Part shown: piece by piece, positions 1-11,206 of the stretch
Numbering within the stretch: the stretch's first letter is position 1
How the letters are laid out: each line of letters begins with the position of its first letter
NCBI RefSeq assembly: GCF_033807715.1
Contig: NC_084601.1
Span: 1,643,001-1,707,000, forward strand
Source of the DNA: Cololabis saira
Lineage: Eukaryota > Chordata > Actinopteri > Beloniformes > Belonidae
Direction of reading: 5' to 3'
DNA: 64,000 nt
Notes under the pieces: generated by a model
Told to the model about the DNA's origin: nothing
The model's database searches: none
What the model saw: the letters and a program-made list of their open reading frames with translations, nothing else
Translations under genes and position numbers: made by a program

Positions 1-1290
1 AAAGTGCCTATTTTCATTTGACTTTTGAATTCATGTACAAATGATTTAACAATTTCATTATTTATCAGGAAACACCATTGGGTGAGCAGCATTAAGGTGT
101 TTTAGCTGCTGGACGTGAATAACATTTGAAACACTTAACGTATGGATTTATATACTAGGAGACCAAATACGTTTGATGAAAAGAAAAAGATCTGGATCAC
201 AAGTTTTGTTCTTTTATTTTCCTGTGAGATGTAGGATTGTTTGAATAGTTAATGAAAATGAAGTATTGGGATCTTTAGTGTGGGATAGTGTGCTCTTTAT
301 AACTGACCTTCTGCATGTGGCTTTTTGCAAGACATCAGAAGTTGATAGAAATGCATTGTGTGAGATCCAGTAGATCCTGCGAACCTGAATAGGAGGAAGC
401 AGATATATATATCATCCCTCTCCTGAGCTGCTTCAATACTTTTTCACGAGGGCAGAAATATTTTCCATTTGTAAAAGCTATTATTTGGTCAAATGACTGT
501 TAAACAGGTTTTTTTTTTGCAGGACCAGTGGGTTCTCGTTAGGTTTCGCTGCGTTCAGGGTAAATAGATTTACCCTCAAAGGTTCATCCAATCACAGACC
601 AACAAATTAAATAGTTTTAAAAATGTTGAAGAGTTTTACAAATGTTGATTTAAGTGTTTTAGAAATACATAAAAGAGAGGAAAAACAACACTAACTCTAA
701 CACAGGGTCACCTGACCATTCAGGTTCATTTTTGTCCTTTTCATATTTACAGTTCGTGTGGTTCCTCTGGACTTGACCTTTCAGGGGACACAGAGGAACC
801 TGCATACCTGGGCACACGACTCCGGCAGAGCAGCAACTGATTATTTCAGCACGAGACATCCAGCTTTTAACACAGTGGATTAGGAAAGAGTGCTGTTGGT
901 TTGAAAGTGGAAACTTGTTGATACCCAGTTGTGCAGCAACCTTGATTGTTTTGAGGATCTTGAACGCTTCTGTATGAGTCACTGCATAAAGCTGCTCCCG
1001 CTCCCGCCCCGTTACGGTTGGTTCGGTTCCTTCTGGACCCGTGGAAATGCCTGTGAAGGGTTATCAAGAAAACTTGTAAACCCTACAAAAGCCATTTTAC
1101 TTGAGCATCAGTTGTCAGAAGCTTTGGGGATTTTTACCTAAAAATGAACAGATGAGCATAAAAATATGGATCAACGGTAATTATTGCTTATATTTTGATT
1201 ATGAAGAGGAGCAGCTTTAACATATAGTTCAACAAGGTCTTAACTTTGTGTGAACCGTCATGACCTTTGTGTTTGCTAGAAAGTCTAGAG
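1..1290. other. intron, no gene recognised
   Basis: Left part of the window, inside the gene by inference. Short open frames on both strands (for example minus 659-982) show no family motif. No exon of the RIM zinc-finger region is seen. Confidence 0.5.
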
Positions 1291-1834
1291 CAGAAGTAGG
1301 CAACCCAAAATGTTTTAGAGCCATATTGGACCAAAAACACAAAAAAGAAATATGTCTGGAGCCGCAAAAAATGAAAAGTCTTGTATAAGCCTTAGAATGA
1401 AGACAACACATGCTGCATGTTTTTTTATTAGTTATAACTGGGGGAAGATTTTCGAAATGTCGAGAAAAAAGTCGAAATGTTGAGAAAATAGTCGAAATGT
1501 CAAGATTAATGTTGAAGTACAATCTCGAGAAAAAAGTCGAGAAAAAAATCGAAATGTTGAGAAAAAAGTGGAAATTTCGTGAAAGAAGTCGAAATGTCGA
1601 GATTAATGTTGAAATCTTTGTTGACAGAAATGTTGAAATGTAATATTTATTCTACACATTTTTACAGCATTGGAAAACATTCAGAATGTTTGTGTCATGT
1701 TTGTCCTCCTACAGAAACCACATTAACACAAAAAATATATTTACCTCCCCCATTGATTTCCATTATCAAACATTTTCTAAAAAGCTCCAGGAGCCACTAG
1801 GGCGGCGCTCCAGAGCCGCGGGTTGAGACCCCCG
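1291..1834 (-). mobile_element. hAT-type miniature element, family F copy 1
   Basis: Bounded by cagaagtaggcaaccc and gggttgagacccccg, imperfect inverted ends. Flanked by an exact 8-bp duplication gtctagag (1283-1290 and 1835-1842), as expected for hAT. The inside holds irregular repeats of tcgaaatgtcgagaaaaaag. No transposase. It ends 53 bp before a RIM exon. The same family recurs at 21373 and 33581. Confidence 0.85.
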
Positions 1835-1887
1835 GTCTAGAGAGGAGCTTCCTCTCTGTCCCCTGACTGGCTCCTCCCTGTCTGCAG

Positions 1888-2068
1888 GAGGCGGAGCCCC
1901 TCCGGGCCCTACTATGATGGACCTGGGGGCCACATGGCCCGCTCGCCCTCGGACCACGGTCTGGACCGCCACACCCGCTCCCTGCACAGCTGCCATGGCA
2001 ACGGGGAGGAGGAGCTGCGGACCCGGAGGCGACCAATCAGAGACGGACGAGGGCGCTGGCACTCACAG
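1888..2068 (+). CDS. rims1: RIM1 exon (linker before PDZ)
   Basis: 181 nt; the first base completes a codon begun upstream and the exon ends on a codon boundary. It reads RRSPSGPYYDGPGG, then a Ser/His/Arg-rich stretch ending RDGRGRWHSQ. The acceptor is tctgcag/g and the donor cacag/gtggg. This is the low-complexity linker between the N-terminal zinc-finger region and the PDZ domain. A hAT element ends 53 bp upstream. The overlapping ATG-initiated frame at 1914 is a shadow. Confidence 0.75.
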
Positions 2069-2179
2069 GTGGGCTGGTGGAACAGGTGGAGTCAGAGGAC
2101 GGAGTAACATCATTTAAACCTGATTCTGTTCATACGTTTGATCATGTATTATCAAACATTTCTACACTGACCTGGCAGA
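2069..2179. other. short intron segment, nothing recognised
   Basis: Unique-looking intron sequence between the exon donor at 2069 and the TTAA of the first piggyBac-like element. No coding or RNA feature is seen. Confidence 0.5.
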
Positions 2180-2183
2180 TTAA

Positions 2184-2896
2184 CCCTTGTGCTGTCTTCA
2201 GCTCAAGGAAGGAGGAAGAGAAGAAAAGAAGGAAAGAAAGAAGGAAGGAAGGGAGAAAAGAAGGAAGGGAAAAAGAAAGAAGGAAGGAAGGAAGGAAGGA
2301 AGGAAGAAAAGAGGAAGGGAAAAAGAAGGAAGGAAGGAAGGAAGGAAGGAAGGAAGGAAGGAAGGAAGGAAAGGAGAAAAGAGGAAGGGAAGAAGGAAGG
2401 AAGGGAAAAAAGAAGAAAGTAAGGAAGAAAGAAAGGAAGGGAGGGAGGGAGGGAGAAGGAAGGAAGGAAAGAGCAGGAGGAAAGAAAGAAGGAAGGAAGG
2501 AAGAAAGGAAGGAAAGAAAGGAAGGAAGGAAGGAAGGGAGAGAGAAGGAAGGAAGGAATGAGAGAGCAGGAGGAAAGAAGGAAGGAAGGGAAAAAAGAAG
2601 AAAGGAAGGAAGGAAGGAAGGAAGAAATAAAGGAAGGTAGGGAGAAGGAAGGAAGGAGAGAGCAGGAGGAAAGAAGGAAGGAAGGGAAAAAAGAAGGAAG
2701 GAAGGAAAGGAGAAAAGAGGAAGGGAAGAAGGAAGGAGAGAGCAGGAGGAAGGAAGGAAGGAAGGAAGGAGAGAGTGAAGGAAGGAAGAAAGGAAGGACA
2801 GAAGGAAGGAAGGAGGGAGGGGAGGGAGGGGAGGGAGAAGGAAGGGAAGAAGGAAGGAAGGAGAATGAGGTGATTTTGACCCAGAGACAGTACAGG
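2184..2896. mobile_element. piggyBac-like miniature element P1 filled with GGAA repeats
   Basis: Flanked by TTAA (2180-2183, 2897-2900). Ends are cccttgtgctgtcttcagct and gacccagagacagtacagg, inverted copies of each other. TTAA target sites and CCC-type ends fit the piggyBac superfamily. The inside is an impure GGAA/GGGA/GAAA purine array. Its right end was copied into the 55-bp repeat that follows. Confidence 0.72.
2210..2862 (+). repeat. GGAA-type purine microsatellite (in P1)
   Basis: About 650 bp of G and A only on the plus strand, with many interruptions. Long frames through it (EGRKEGRK or SFLPSFLP proteins) are repeat artefacts. Confidence 0.95.
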
Positions 2897-3215
2897 TTAA
2901 TCTGATCTCTGGTCTGTTTTCAGGACCTCCCCCTGGACCAGACAGTACAGGTTAATCTGATCTGTGGTCTGTTTTCAGGACCTCCCCCTGGACCAGACAG
3001 TACAGGTTAATCTGATCTGTGGTCTGTTTTCAGGACCTCCCCCTGGACCAGACAGTACAGGTTAATCTGATCTGTGGTCTGTTTTCAGGACCTCCCCCTG
3101 GACCAGACAGTACAGGTTAATCTGATCTGTGGTCTGTTTTCAGGACCTCCCCCTGGACCAGACAGTACAGGTTAATCTGATCTGTGGTCTGTTTTCAGGA
3201 CCACCCCCTGGACCA
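2886..3215 (+). repeat. 55-bp tandem repeat, six copies, containing a 3' splice site
   Basis: Units start at 2886, 2941, 2996, 3051, 3106 and 3161. Each holds gacagtacaggttaat (the piggyBac-like end), a pyrimidine tract, gttttcag, and the first bases of the exon (gacc-ccccctggaccag). The sixth copy runs into the true exon at 3199. Copies 2-5 are almost identical; copy 1 has ctct for ctgt; the true exon has gaccac where the copies have gacctc. Confidence 0.96.
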
Positions 3216-3433
3216 GGTTCTGGTCGACCGTGAGCTCCGCCGGCGCCGTGAGGAGGAGTTTCAGGCCCGTTACCGTAGCGACCCCAACCTGGCTCGGTAC
3301 CCAGTGAAGCCGCAGCCGAGCGAGGAGACGATGAGGATGCTGGCTCAAGTGGGCCGGGTCCGCCACCAGCGCCGCCACAGCGACGTTTCCCTGGCAACCG
3401 CAGAGCCCGAGCATCTGACCTCAAGACACGGAG
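3199..3433 (+). CDS. rims1: RIM1 exon with RRHS phosphosite-like motif
   Basis: 235 nt, starts on a codon boundary and ends with one extra base. It reads DHPLDQVLVDREL, then a basic/acidic run RRRREEE, then RYRSDPNLARYPVKP and RHQRRHSDVSLA. The RRHS motif fits a PKA (RRxS) site, and I believe it corresponds to Ser413 of rat RIM1, a known PKA and 14-3-3 site. The acceptor is gttttcag/gacc. Five near-copies of this acceptor and the first 16 exon bases lie directly upstream in a 55-bp tandem repeat. Confidence 0.85.
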
Positions 3434-3526
3434 GTGTGAGAACAACCCACAACTCCTGCCTTGCTCTGTGTTGCCGTAGCTCCCTGAATGACCCCCCTCT
3501 CCCTGAATGACCCCCCTCTCCCTCAG
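3434..3526 (+). other. 93-bp intron with 19-bp tandem duplication at its 3' end
   Basis: A very short intron. A unit of about 19-20 bp (tccctgaatgaccccc...) is repeated twice just before the acceptor (3481-3520), making the pyrimidine tract partly repetitive. The acceptor is ccctcag/ct. Confidence 0.6.
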
Positions 3527-3808
3527 CTCTCCGGCAGAACCGTCCTCAGGGCCTGGTGGGATCGGGAGGTCAGAGGTCGTTCTCCGTGGACAGGTCAGCC
3601 AATCACAGCAGCCCGACGTCTCCCCGCCGCAGCCCGCTGCCACACCAACACCTGGACCCCAGCTCCGCCCTCAAGAGGAAACCCACCAATGACAGCATGG
3701 TGCCCAGGGGGCGGATGATGGGGAAGATGCACGTGATCGGCAGCTTCAGCAGCTCAGAGGAGGAGCTGGCCACCACGCCGGACTACACCAGCTGTGATGA
3801 GCCCGACC
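3527..3808 (+). CDS. rims1: RIM1 exon (Ser/Pro linker, SSSEEELATTPDYTSC)
   Basis: 282 nt, phase 1 in and phase 1 out. It reads ALRQNRPQG, QRSFSVDRSANHS, RRSPLPHQH, then FSSSEEELATTPDYTSCDEPD. The last stretch matches the conserved RIM segment just before the PDZ domain (TTPEYTSC in mammals). The donor gacc/gtgagt is strong. A piggyBac-like element full of GGAA repeats starts about 45 bp downstream; frames that run on into it are artefacts of the repeat. Confidence 0.88.
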
Positions 3809-3857
3809 GTGAGTACATGCTGCCTGACCGAGGGATGGACATACGGACTGCTGTTAA

Positions 3858-5279
3858 CCCTGCTGCTGTCTGGGGTCAAGGGAGGAGGAAGGGAAGAAGG
3901 GAGGAAAGAAGGAAGGAAGGAAGGAAGGAAGGAAGGAAGGAAGGAAGGAAGGAAGGAAGGAAGGAAGGAAGGAAGGAAGGAAGGAAGGAAGGAAGGAAGG
4001 AAGGAAGGAAGGAAGGAAGGAAGGGAGAAAACAAGGAAGGAAGGGAGAAAACAAGGAAGGAAGGAAGGAAGGAAGGAAGGAAGGAAGGAAGGAAGGAAGG
4101 AAGGAAGGAAGGAAGGAAGGAAGGATGGAAGGAAGGAAGGGAGAAAACAAGGAAGGAAGGAAGGAAGGAAGGAAGGAAGGAAGGAAGAAAACAAGGAAGG
4201 AAGGAAGGATGGAAGGAAGGAAGGGAGAAAACAAGGAAGGAAGGAAGGAAGGAAGAAAACAAGGAAGGAAGGAAGGATGGAAGGAAGGAAGGGAGAAAAC
4301 AAGGAAGGAAGGAAGGAAGGGAGAAAACAAGGAAAGAAGGAAGGGAGAAAAGAAGGAACAAAGGAAGGAAGGAAGGGAGAAAACAAACAAGGAAGGAAGG
4401 AAGGAAGGAAGGGAGAAAAGAAGGAAGGAAGGAAGGAAGGAAGGAAGGGAGAAAACAAGGAAGGGAGGAAGGAAGGAAGGAAGGAAGGGAGAAGAAAGGG
4501 AGAAAGGAGGAAGGAAGGAAGGAAGGAAGGAAGGAAGGAAGGGAGGAAGGAAGGGAGAAAACAAGGAAAGAAGGAAGGAAGGGAGAAAAGAAGGAACAAA
4601 GGAAGGAAGGGAGAAAAGAAGGAACAAAGGAAGGAAGGGAGAAAACAAGGAAGGAAGGAAGGAAGGAAGGAAGGAAGGGAGAAGGAAGGGAGAAAACAAG
4701 GAAGGGAGGAAGGAAGGAAGGAAGGAAGGAAGGGAGAAGGAAGGGAGAAAAGAGGAAGGAGGAAGGAAAGAAGGAAGGAAGGAAGGAAGGTAGGAAGGGA
4801 GAAAACAAGGAAAGAAGGAAGGAAGGAAAGAAGGTAGGAAGGGAGAAAACAAGGGAGGAAGGAAGGGAGAAAAGAAGGAACAAAGGAAGGAAGGGAGAAA
4901 ACAAGGAAGGAAGGAAGGAAGGAAGGAAGGGAGGGAGAAGGAAGGGAGAAAACAAGGAAGGGAGGAAGGAAGGAAGGAAGGAAGGAAGGAAGGAAGGGAG
5001 AAGGAAGGGAGAAAAGAGGAAGGAGGAAGGAAAGAAGGAAGGAAGGAAGGAAGGTAGGAAGGGAGAAAACAAGGAAAGAAGGAAGGAAGGAAAGAAGGTA
5101 GGAAGGGAGAAAACAAGGGAGGAAGGAAGGGAGAAAAGAAGGAACAAAGGAAGGAAAGAAGGAAGGAAGGAAGGAAGGAAGGAAAGAAGGAAGGGAGAAA
5201 ACAAGGAAAGAAGGAAGGAAGGAAGGAAGGAAGGAAGGAAGGAGAATGAGGTGATTTTGACCCGAACACAGCGTAAGGG
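3858..5279. mobile_element. piggyBac-like miniature element P2 filled with GGAA repeats
   Basis: TTAA at 3854-3857 and 5280-5283. Ends ccctgctgctgtctggggtc and gacccgaacacagcgtaaggg are inverted copies, with more drift than P1. The GGAA array is about 1.36 kb. Confidence 0.72.
3880..5243 (+). repeat. GGAA/GGGAGAAAACAA purine array (in P2)
   Basis: GGAA runs broken at intervals by gggagaaaacaagg. A block of about 260 bp with gggagaaggaagggagaaaa and ggtaggaagggagaaaacaa seems to be present twice (near 4670-4870 and 4920-5130). Confidence 0.95.
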
Positions 5280-5283
5280 TTAA

Positions 5284-6344
5284 GACTTTTTCACACCAAT
5301 CTGATCTGTGATGTCAGGAGTGTGGATAGATATTTGCTGCTAACGCACCAGCAGCCCTGGTCAGTCCAGTCACAACATCCGTCAGTCTGCTTATCTATTC
5401 ATCCTAAACAGAGAGGAGTCACAACAAACAGTACATGACTCACTTAGCAGGTCACGCACAATCTCTCCTCATCTGTATCCTTCCTCTTTCTTGAACAAGT
5501 GATGTTTTTCACAAGAATGTGGCTATAGTGAAGAAAATGAAAACCTGGAGGAGATCTGATTCATTTACACACTACTACCTTTTCTACAAAGAAGAGTTAT
5601 GTCCAGGCGTAGTTTGTACGTCCTTAGCGGGTTTTCAAATGTAGTCAGAGCTCCTCCAGCTAAACCTCAACGTATAAACTTGACCAAAAGAGTTCAGGAT
5701 GAGAACTTCTCAGTTCACAGCATTCACATTGTAACAAGAACATATCCACACCTCCAACACCGTTGTTTCTGTTAATAGCCCCATATTTTTTCTGTGGGAT
5801 GTAAAGAATGTCGCTTTTAGCTATATTCAGACACAACTTTAGAAACAACCTTCAAGTCACAGCAGAGGGATTATCAAAGTCCACTTGGAAGTTGAGTGAA
5901 AAGGATTGAACAGAAAAAAAAATAGCGAGGTCAAATCAAAGGGGTTTAAAGGATGCTACTTGCAGAAGGTGAAATGGCTCCAACATGTGAACCAGAGCAA
6001 AGAGTCAAAAAATGCATCTCAGAGCAGAAAGTTTAAACAGAAACATCATTTGAACTTACGTTAGATGGGTGAGACAGGTACGAGCCTGGAGTCAGTGTGA
6101 AGATGAAATGGACCCAAACAGACAGGTGAAACAGAAATACTCACAGTCTAAAGTCAGTTGTTGCTTACTTTGTAGTTATCAGGCTTCTTGGTTCCAGTCT
6201 GTTCTTATTTTTGGTCTATTTTTATATTCAGTCTGTTTCCATACCAACATAAATCCCTCATTCAGGTGTCAGCATGTACAGACATGCCAGTTATGTGGTT
6301 AAAAGGGATCAGAATATGTATGTATGTATGTGTGTATATATATA
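5284..6344. other. intron, no feature recognised
   Basis: No repeat family or exon recognised. Short frames only. A small (ATGT)n run precedes the next element. Confidence 0.45.
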
Positions 6345-6711
6345 CAGGACTGTCTCAGAAAATTAGAATATTGTGATAAAGTTCTTTATTTTCTGTAATG
6401 CAATTAAAAAAACTAAAATGTCATACATTCTGGATTCATTACAAATCAACTGAAATATTGCAAGCCTTTTATTATTTTAATATTGCTGATTATGGTTTAC
6501 AGTTTAAGATTAAGATTCCCAGAATATTCAAATTTTTTGAGATAGGATATTTGAGTTTTCTTAAGCTGTAAGCCATGATCAGCAATATTAAAATAATAAA
6601 AGGCTTGTAATATTTCAGTTGATTTGTAATGAATCCAGAATGTATGACATTTTTGCATTACAGAAAATAAAGGACCTTTTCACAATATTCTAATTCTCTG
6701 AGACAGTCCTG
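6345..6711. mobile_element. palindromic TA-flanked miniature element A1
   Basis: Starts caggactgtctcagaaaatt and ends with its inverted copy, flanked by TA. The two halves are near-perfect inverted copies of about 170 bp around a short centre. TA targets and no coding capacity suggest a Tc1/mariner-type miniature element. Seven copies lie in this window. Confidence 0.85.
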
Positions 6712-9560
6712 TATATCTGCCATAGAGTTTCTCTATTTACCTGAAATGTATCATCAGTTTGCTTGTCTACACATCAGAGTGTTAATTAAACCTGATGCTG
6801 AGTGAGGATGGTCATCCAAAATGTTTTTGTGGAATCAATTTTAGCTCTTATTTCAACAAAAACCTGCAGTATCACCTTTTTACCACTTAAATCTAACAGA
6901 CTCATTATTCATAAAAGCATCACATTTAAATTGTTGAATGAAACATAACAGAAAAAACCTCAAGACATAACACAGTGGTATAAATAAAAGCATCTTTCTG
7001 TGAGTTGATACCAACACATGTTGGCGTTATTTGACATGTTTAAAGTCCTGCTGCCCTCTAGAGGAAAGTGTCTGGGTTTAGTTGGGATTTGTTCCCTGAA
7101 CATGTGACCTTCAGTTTGATATCAGGATGTTTCAGGGTTTAAGTTAAGAGAAGAGACAGGAAGGAGAGAGTTGAACGGCAGATACTGAATGTGTTCTCCC
7201 AGTCTCTGGCTTAAATTAGCTCAGTGTGATAATCTTCTTACAGCTGAATCTGGGTTCACCCCCAGCAGCCTTCCCTGCACTTCCCCTGCCGGCCAGCAGG
7301 GGTCGCCCCTGAGGCCAGGGCGCTATGCTGGTGGATCTTAATCTATGCACTAATGTTTGCTCTCTCTGCATGTTTTACTCCAAGCCCAATAGGCTTTTAG
7401 TTTTGGAGACGGGGGTTCTAGTCTCTCTTCTCTGATGGATCAGTCCTTCACTTGTGTGTTTTTGCTTGTGTTCCATTAAATTCCACCAGTGCTGTGAATG
7501 ATGTTGTTCTCTTACCTGTTGGGTAACTTTCAATATTCCGGTAGGTCCTCCTATGGTTCTCCTCCCCCGTAAATGTTCATCCAAATTCCTGTGCGATATT
7601 GGCCCTTTTTCAGTTGGTTTTCGATGGTTCCAGTGGTGGCATTTGTTCCTTTGTTGGTGATCTTGCGGTTCTGCTTGGGGCTGACCCTGTTTAGGTTTTA
7701 AAGTTACATAAATATTCTGCCTGAAATACATCTGCACTCCTAATAAGTCCCAACTGCTCTCTGCCGTCGTTGAGTTATTAGGAGCTGCTCAGCTTCTCTT
7801 CTTTGGGGTTGTCCTTCACTTTAATGAGTTTAACTTGAAGTTCCATCCATTTAATTTACATTTGCAGTAAGTCATTAAGCAGGCACTGATGTTCAAAGCT
7901 CCTTACCAGTGGAAACAACACTCTGGGGACAACGCAGGATGAAACTCTGCCATAAAGTGGTAAATCTATTTAGCTCATTAGGACTATTAACCTGCTAAGA
8001 ATGCAACATGCATGCTTAGAGCACCTCAAGTCCAAAATACAAGTTGGAAGACAGGTAAAGTAGTTGTGGGTTAGGCAAGTTCATTTCTTGGAGGTGTTAG
8101 GACAAGAGGTGCTTTTAAAAATTAAGTGTGTGAACTGTTTTTAAGCTCTCTCCTAATTCTCTAAACCATTCTCCATCGGGAGCTTTATTGTGCACATCTT
8201 TTTTCATGACCTTTTTGGAGAATTCTGCTCTTGCTCTGCTGCTTTGTTGTTGGTTCTGTTTTTATTCTGCTCATGTTTCAGACGGAGACACCTTTGCTCA
8301 GTTGTTCTGCTCCAGGAAGGTTGTTGTGCATTAAGGTCTTGCGACCCTTAACAGTGTTGCACTTGCTTCAGGTTGTCTCTTGAGAAATCAGACATCATGC
8401 TCGTGAGCTAATCTGCTACGTCTGTGTGGTCGGACTAGAGTCACCTGCTCAGAGATTATGAGCTCTGATTGGCCGGGAGGGTTCTTGGTTCCTCCCGTCA
8501 GGTTCAGAGGTGGCACAACCAGCTCACAATCCCTGACGCTGCTGTCGTGAAGACTCCTGGACGGATAGAGGAACCACAGAAACCTTCTGCAGACCTGATT
8601 GGTCCTCAAAGTCCGGATGATTTTTGAGATTGGATGTGATACTCCAATCCCGATTAGGACGGTCCACCTTGGCCCGGCTGTTCTGGTCCCGCTGGGCCAC
8701 CCAGTCACTGTCTCTGTTCCTGTTCAATTGGATTAAAAGAAAGGAGTGGATTATCAGGAGTCACTGCAAAGACCCAGGGATAGAAACCCAGAGCAGGAGC
8801 AGTGGTGGCCTTCCAGCCAGGAGTATATGTGTTCACTCACACAGATGGCTGCTCGTCACCGGGGCTGGACGTCCTGCCCATACACAGATCTGGTGATTTC
8901 CTGGTAAACAGCTGGATTTCTTGGTGGACTGCTGGATTTTTTCTTTTTTTTTTGTCTCTGATCTGGTGGAAATGTGGTAGGAAAAGTGGACGGGATTGAT
9001 GCTGCAATGTTGTCTCCAGCTCATCAGCATCCAGATTCACTCCCCTTGTAACCAGATCAGGAATACACTTCCAAGCTGCTGGTATCAGACAGCAGGCCGG
9101 CTCTATTAATGCCACCATGCTAAGACGCTAACAGTGAAATCACTGGCAGAAAGATGGACTCCATGTTTGGATTCAGCTAATCTTGTTACAGACAGGCATG
9201 ACCTGCTCTGCAGCCTGCAGGCAGCGCTCGGGGCAAAGTGCAATCCTAGAACCAGAGAGGAGGAGGAGAGAGGAGCTGCAGGTTCACCTCCTCCTCTTCA
9301 TTCCTTCTTCCTCTGTTCAAGCCTCTTCCTTTTTAATGGCGACCGCACAGACCTGTGAGTACAGCGGAGTTTAAAGCAGCTTACTCAGCATAGTGAGAAC
9401 CCGCCCCCACCTGTAGATGCAGGTAACTTCAGGTGATGTGCAGGAATGCTGGGTGAAGCTGATCCCATCAGAGAGTTCTGCAGGATTAATAACAGGAGGG
9501 GGACATTATCGTTTCTCATCAGCCTAAAATAAAAAATAAAAAATAATTTTTATAAATATA
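6712..9560. other. intron, no gene recognised
   Basis: No RIM exon found. Frames at 7375-7737 (minus) and 8388-9374 show no known domain. A short GC-rich segment (7261-7320) has no obvious role. An ATG with a GT donor at 9337-9355 was considered and rejected as an alternative first exon. Confidence 0.4.
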
Positions 9561-10011
9561 CCGTATTTTCTGGACTATAAGCCGCACCTGCTCTATTAAA
9601 AAAAAGATAAGCAAGCCGCAGATATTTCTGTTGTTAGATTAGATATTTACTACATGAACAAAAGAATTTAGAACTGTAAATGATGTACATGTTTGTACCT
9701 AAATAGATCTTTCCTAACAGTGTCTTTTAACACGGCAGCAACTTTGCTGATTAAAACGGGACAGAACCAAGAGAAAATAACCGGTATTTATTGATCTATT
9801 TATCTGTTTGAAATCTGCTTCCTACTTCTATCTGCTAAAGAAGAAGTAGCGTATTCTTCTTTGCATTTATTTTGTCTTAGATTTGATTCTAATTCCCGTT
9901 GGAGCGCCCCGAGTGGTGGAAGAAAAATCCACAGAATAGCTGCACCTTTATATAAGCTGCACGGTTGAAAACTTATGAAAAAAGTAGTGGCTTATAGTCC
10001 AGAAAATATGG
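9561..10011. mobile_element. miniature inverted-repeat element (ccgtattttctggactataa ends)
   Basis: Starts ccgtattttctggactataagccgc and ends with the inverted copy (gcttatagtccagaaaatatgg), flanked by TA. About 450 bp, no coding capacity. The end motif is widespread in fish genomes; superfamily not certain. Confidence 0.75.
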
Positions 10012-10251
10012 TAATCACCATTTATTTAATGATTTATCTCATTTTATGTATCAGAAAGTTCACTCGAGGTACTTTGGGGATCAACGAATCATGACTTTGG
10101 AGAGTCGTCTTGGCTCTTATGGATTCAACCTGACTCATCGCTATGTTCATTTTTGAAAACTCTGATCATACGGCAGCTAATCTCTGATCTAACCATGCAA
10201 GATTGTATTAGAATGAAAGTATATCATTTATTGTTTCTTCCTGGTTGCTAG

Positions 10252-10316
10252 GAGACATGGAGAGCCAGTGGTGGGATCATGGTTCCTGGCATGGCGAGCC
10301 TCTGCCCATGTCCATG
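10252..10316 (+). CDS. rims1: RIM1 exon before PDZ (WWDHGSWHGEPLPMSM)
   Basis: 65 nt; two bases complete the codon from the previous exon (c+ga, Arg) and it ends on a codon boundary. It reads DMESQWWDHGSWHGEPLPMSM, matching the mammalian D-WLDHTSWHSSEASPMS segment. The acceptor is tgctag/ga and the donor tccatg/gtaggt. Mammals have a short ESESVSEKG piece between this and the previous exon; I did not find it here. Confidence 0.85.
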
Positions 10317-10379
10317 GTAGGTCTCCGCCCTTCATCCCTTCATCCGTCCACCCTCCTCCCCTGTAATGAGTGTCATCAT

Positions 10380-11143
10380 CAGTACTGGAGTTGAGGGGGG
10401 ATGAGGGGGGATGAGGGGGATGGCATCACACCTGAACATAAAAAGGGTCCAAATCCCCCCCCCCCCCCCCCTGTAAAACTGCCATCCCCCCTTTCCATCC
10501 CTTATGTCATTTCATCAATGAATGTGGTTTTACTGCTATTTCAACATTTAGAGTCATCACCAGAAAAATAACACCTGAAAAATAACTTATTTGACAATTT
10601 TCACCTGTTTCAAGTAAATTTTTACTTGAAATAAGTAGAAAAATCTGCCAGTGGGACAAGATTTATCTTCTTATTACAAGCAAAAAAATCTTGTTCCACA
10701 TGCAGATTTTTCTACTTATTTCAAGTGAAAATCTACTTGAAACAGGTGAAAATTGTTGTTTTTTTCCAGTGATGAGTCTTGTTTTAAGTGTAATGAGATT
10801 TTTTTTACTAAAATTAGACATTTTAACTAGAAATAAGACAAATATTGTTGTTAAGATTGTGAGTTTTTGCAGTGATCCATTTTACTTATCCTGTGAAGGA
10901 CAGAGTCATATTGATAAGTTCAGAAAAGTGTTTTTTATTGTTGTGTTTTGATGTATTTGAGTGGATATTTAAAGCTTACAGAAGGCTGCATTTAACTGCT
11001 GCTATGTCATTCCTGCAGTATTTCTGCAGGTGTTTTGATCAGTGCTATTATTTGTAATATATTATATTATTTGTAATCAGCACAAATTATCTGTCCCCAT
11101 ATGATCAAATCCACCATGATTTTATTTTACAACTCGAGTACTG
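10380..11143 (+). mobile_element. hairpin hAT miniature element B1
   Basis: Starts cagtactggagttgagggg and ends acaactcgagtactg. The inside carries a long hairpin (about 10597-10757). Unlike the other four B copies there is no 8-bp target duplication (gtcatcat against ctaaaggt), so one end may have been rearranged. A run of C lies near 10457-10471. Confidence 0.82.
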
Positions 11144-11206
11144 CTAAAGGTGTGTCACTCTTACTAAAAATCACATTTTCGGGTGTTTATCGTTGCAACT
11201 CATCAG

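Noticed and set aside
659..982. Minus-strand 107-residue open frame near the window start
   Set aside because: No family motif, no splice or start context, overlaps other random frames.
7375..7737. Minus-strand 120-residue open frame
   Set aside because: Low-complexity Gln/His/Lys composition, no recognisable domain.
9337..9355. ATG GCG ACC GCA CAG ACC T followed by gtgagt, a possible alternative first exon upstream of the PDZ exons
   Set aside because: Joined to the next RIM exon at 10252 (phase 1) it makes a TGA at the junction, and no promoter signal is recognisable.
5284..10251. Search for the short exon ESESVSEKG that mammals have before the PDZ-proximal exon
   Set aside because: No matching segment with splice sites in phase 1-1 was found; the exons at 3527 and 10252 join in frame without it.
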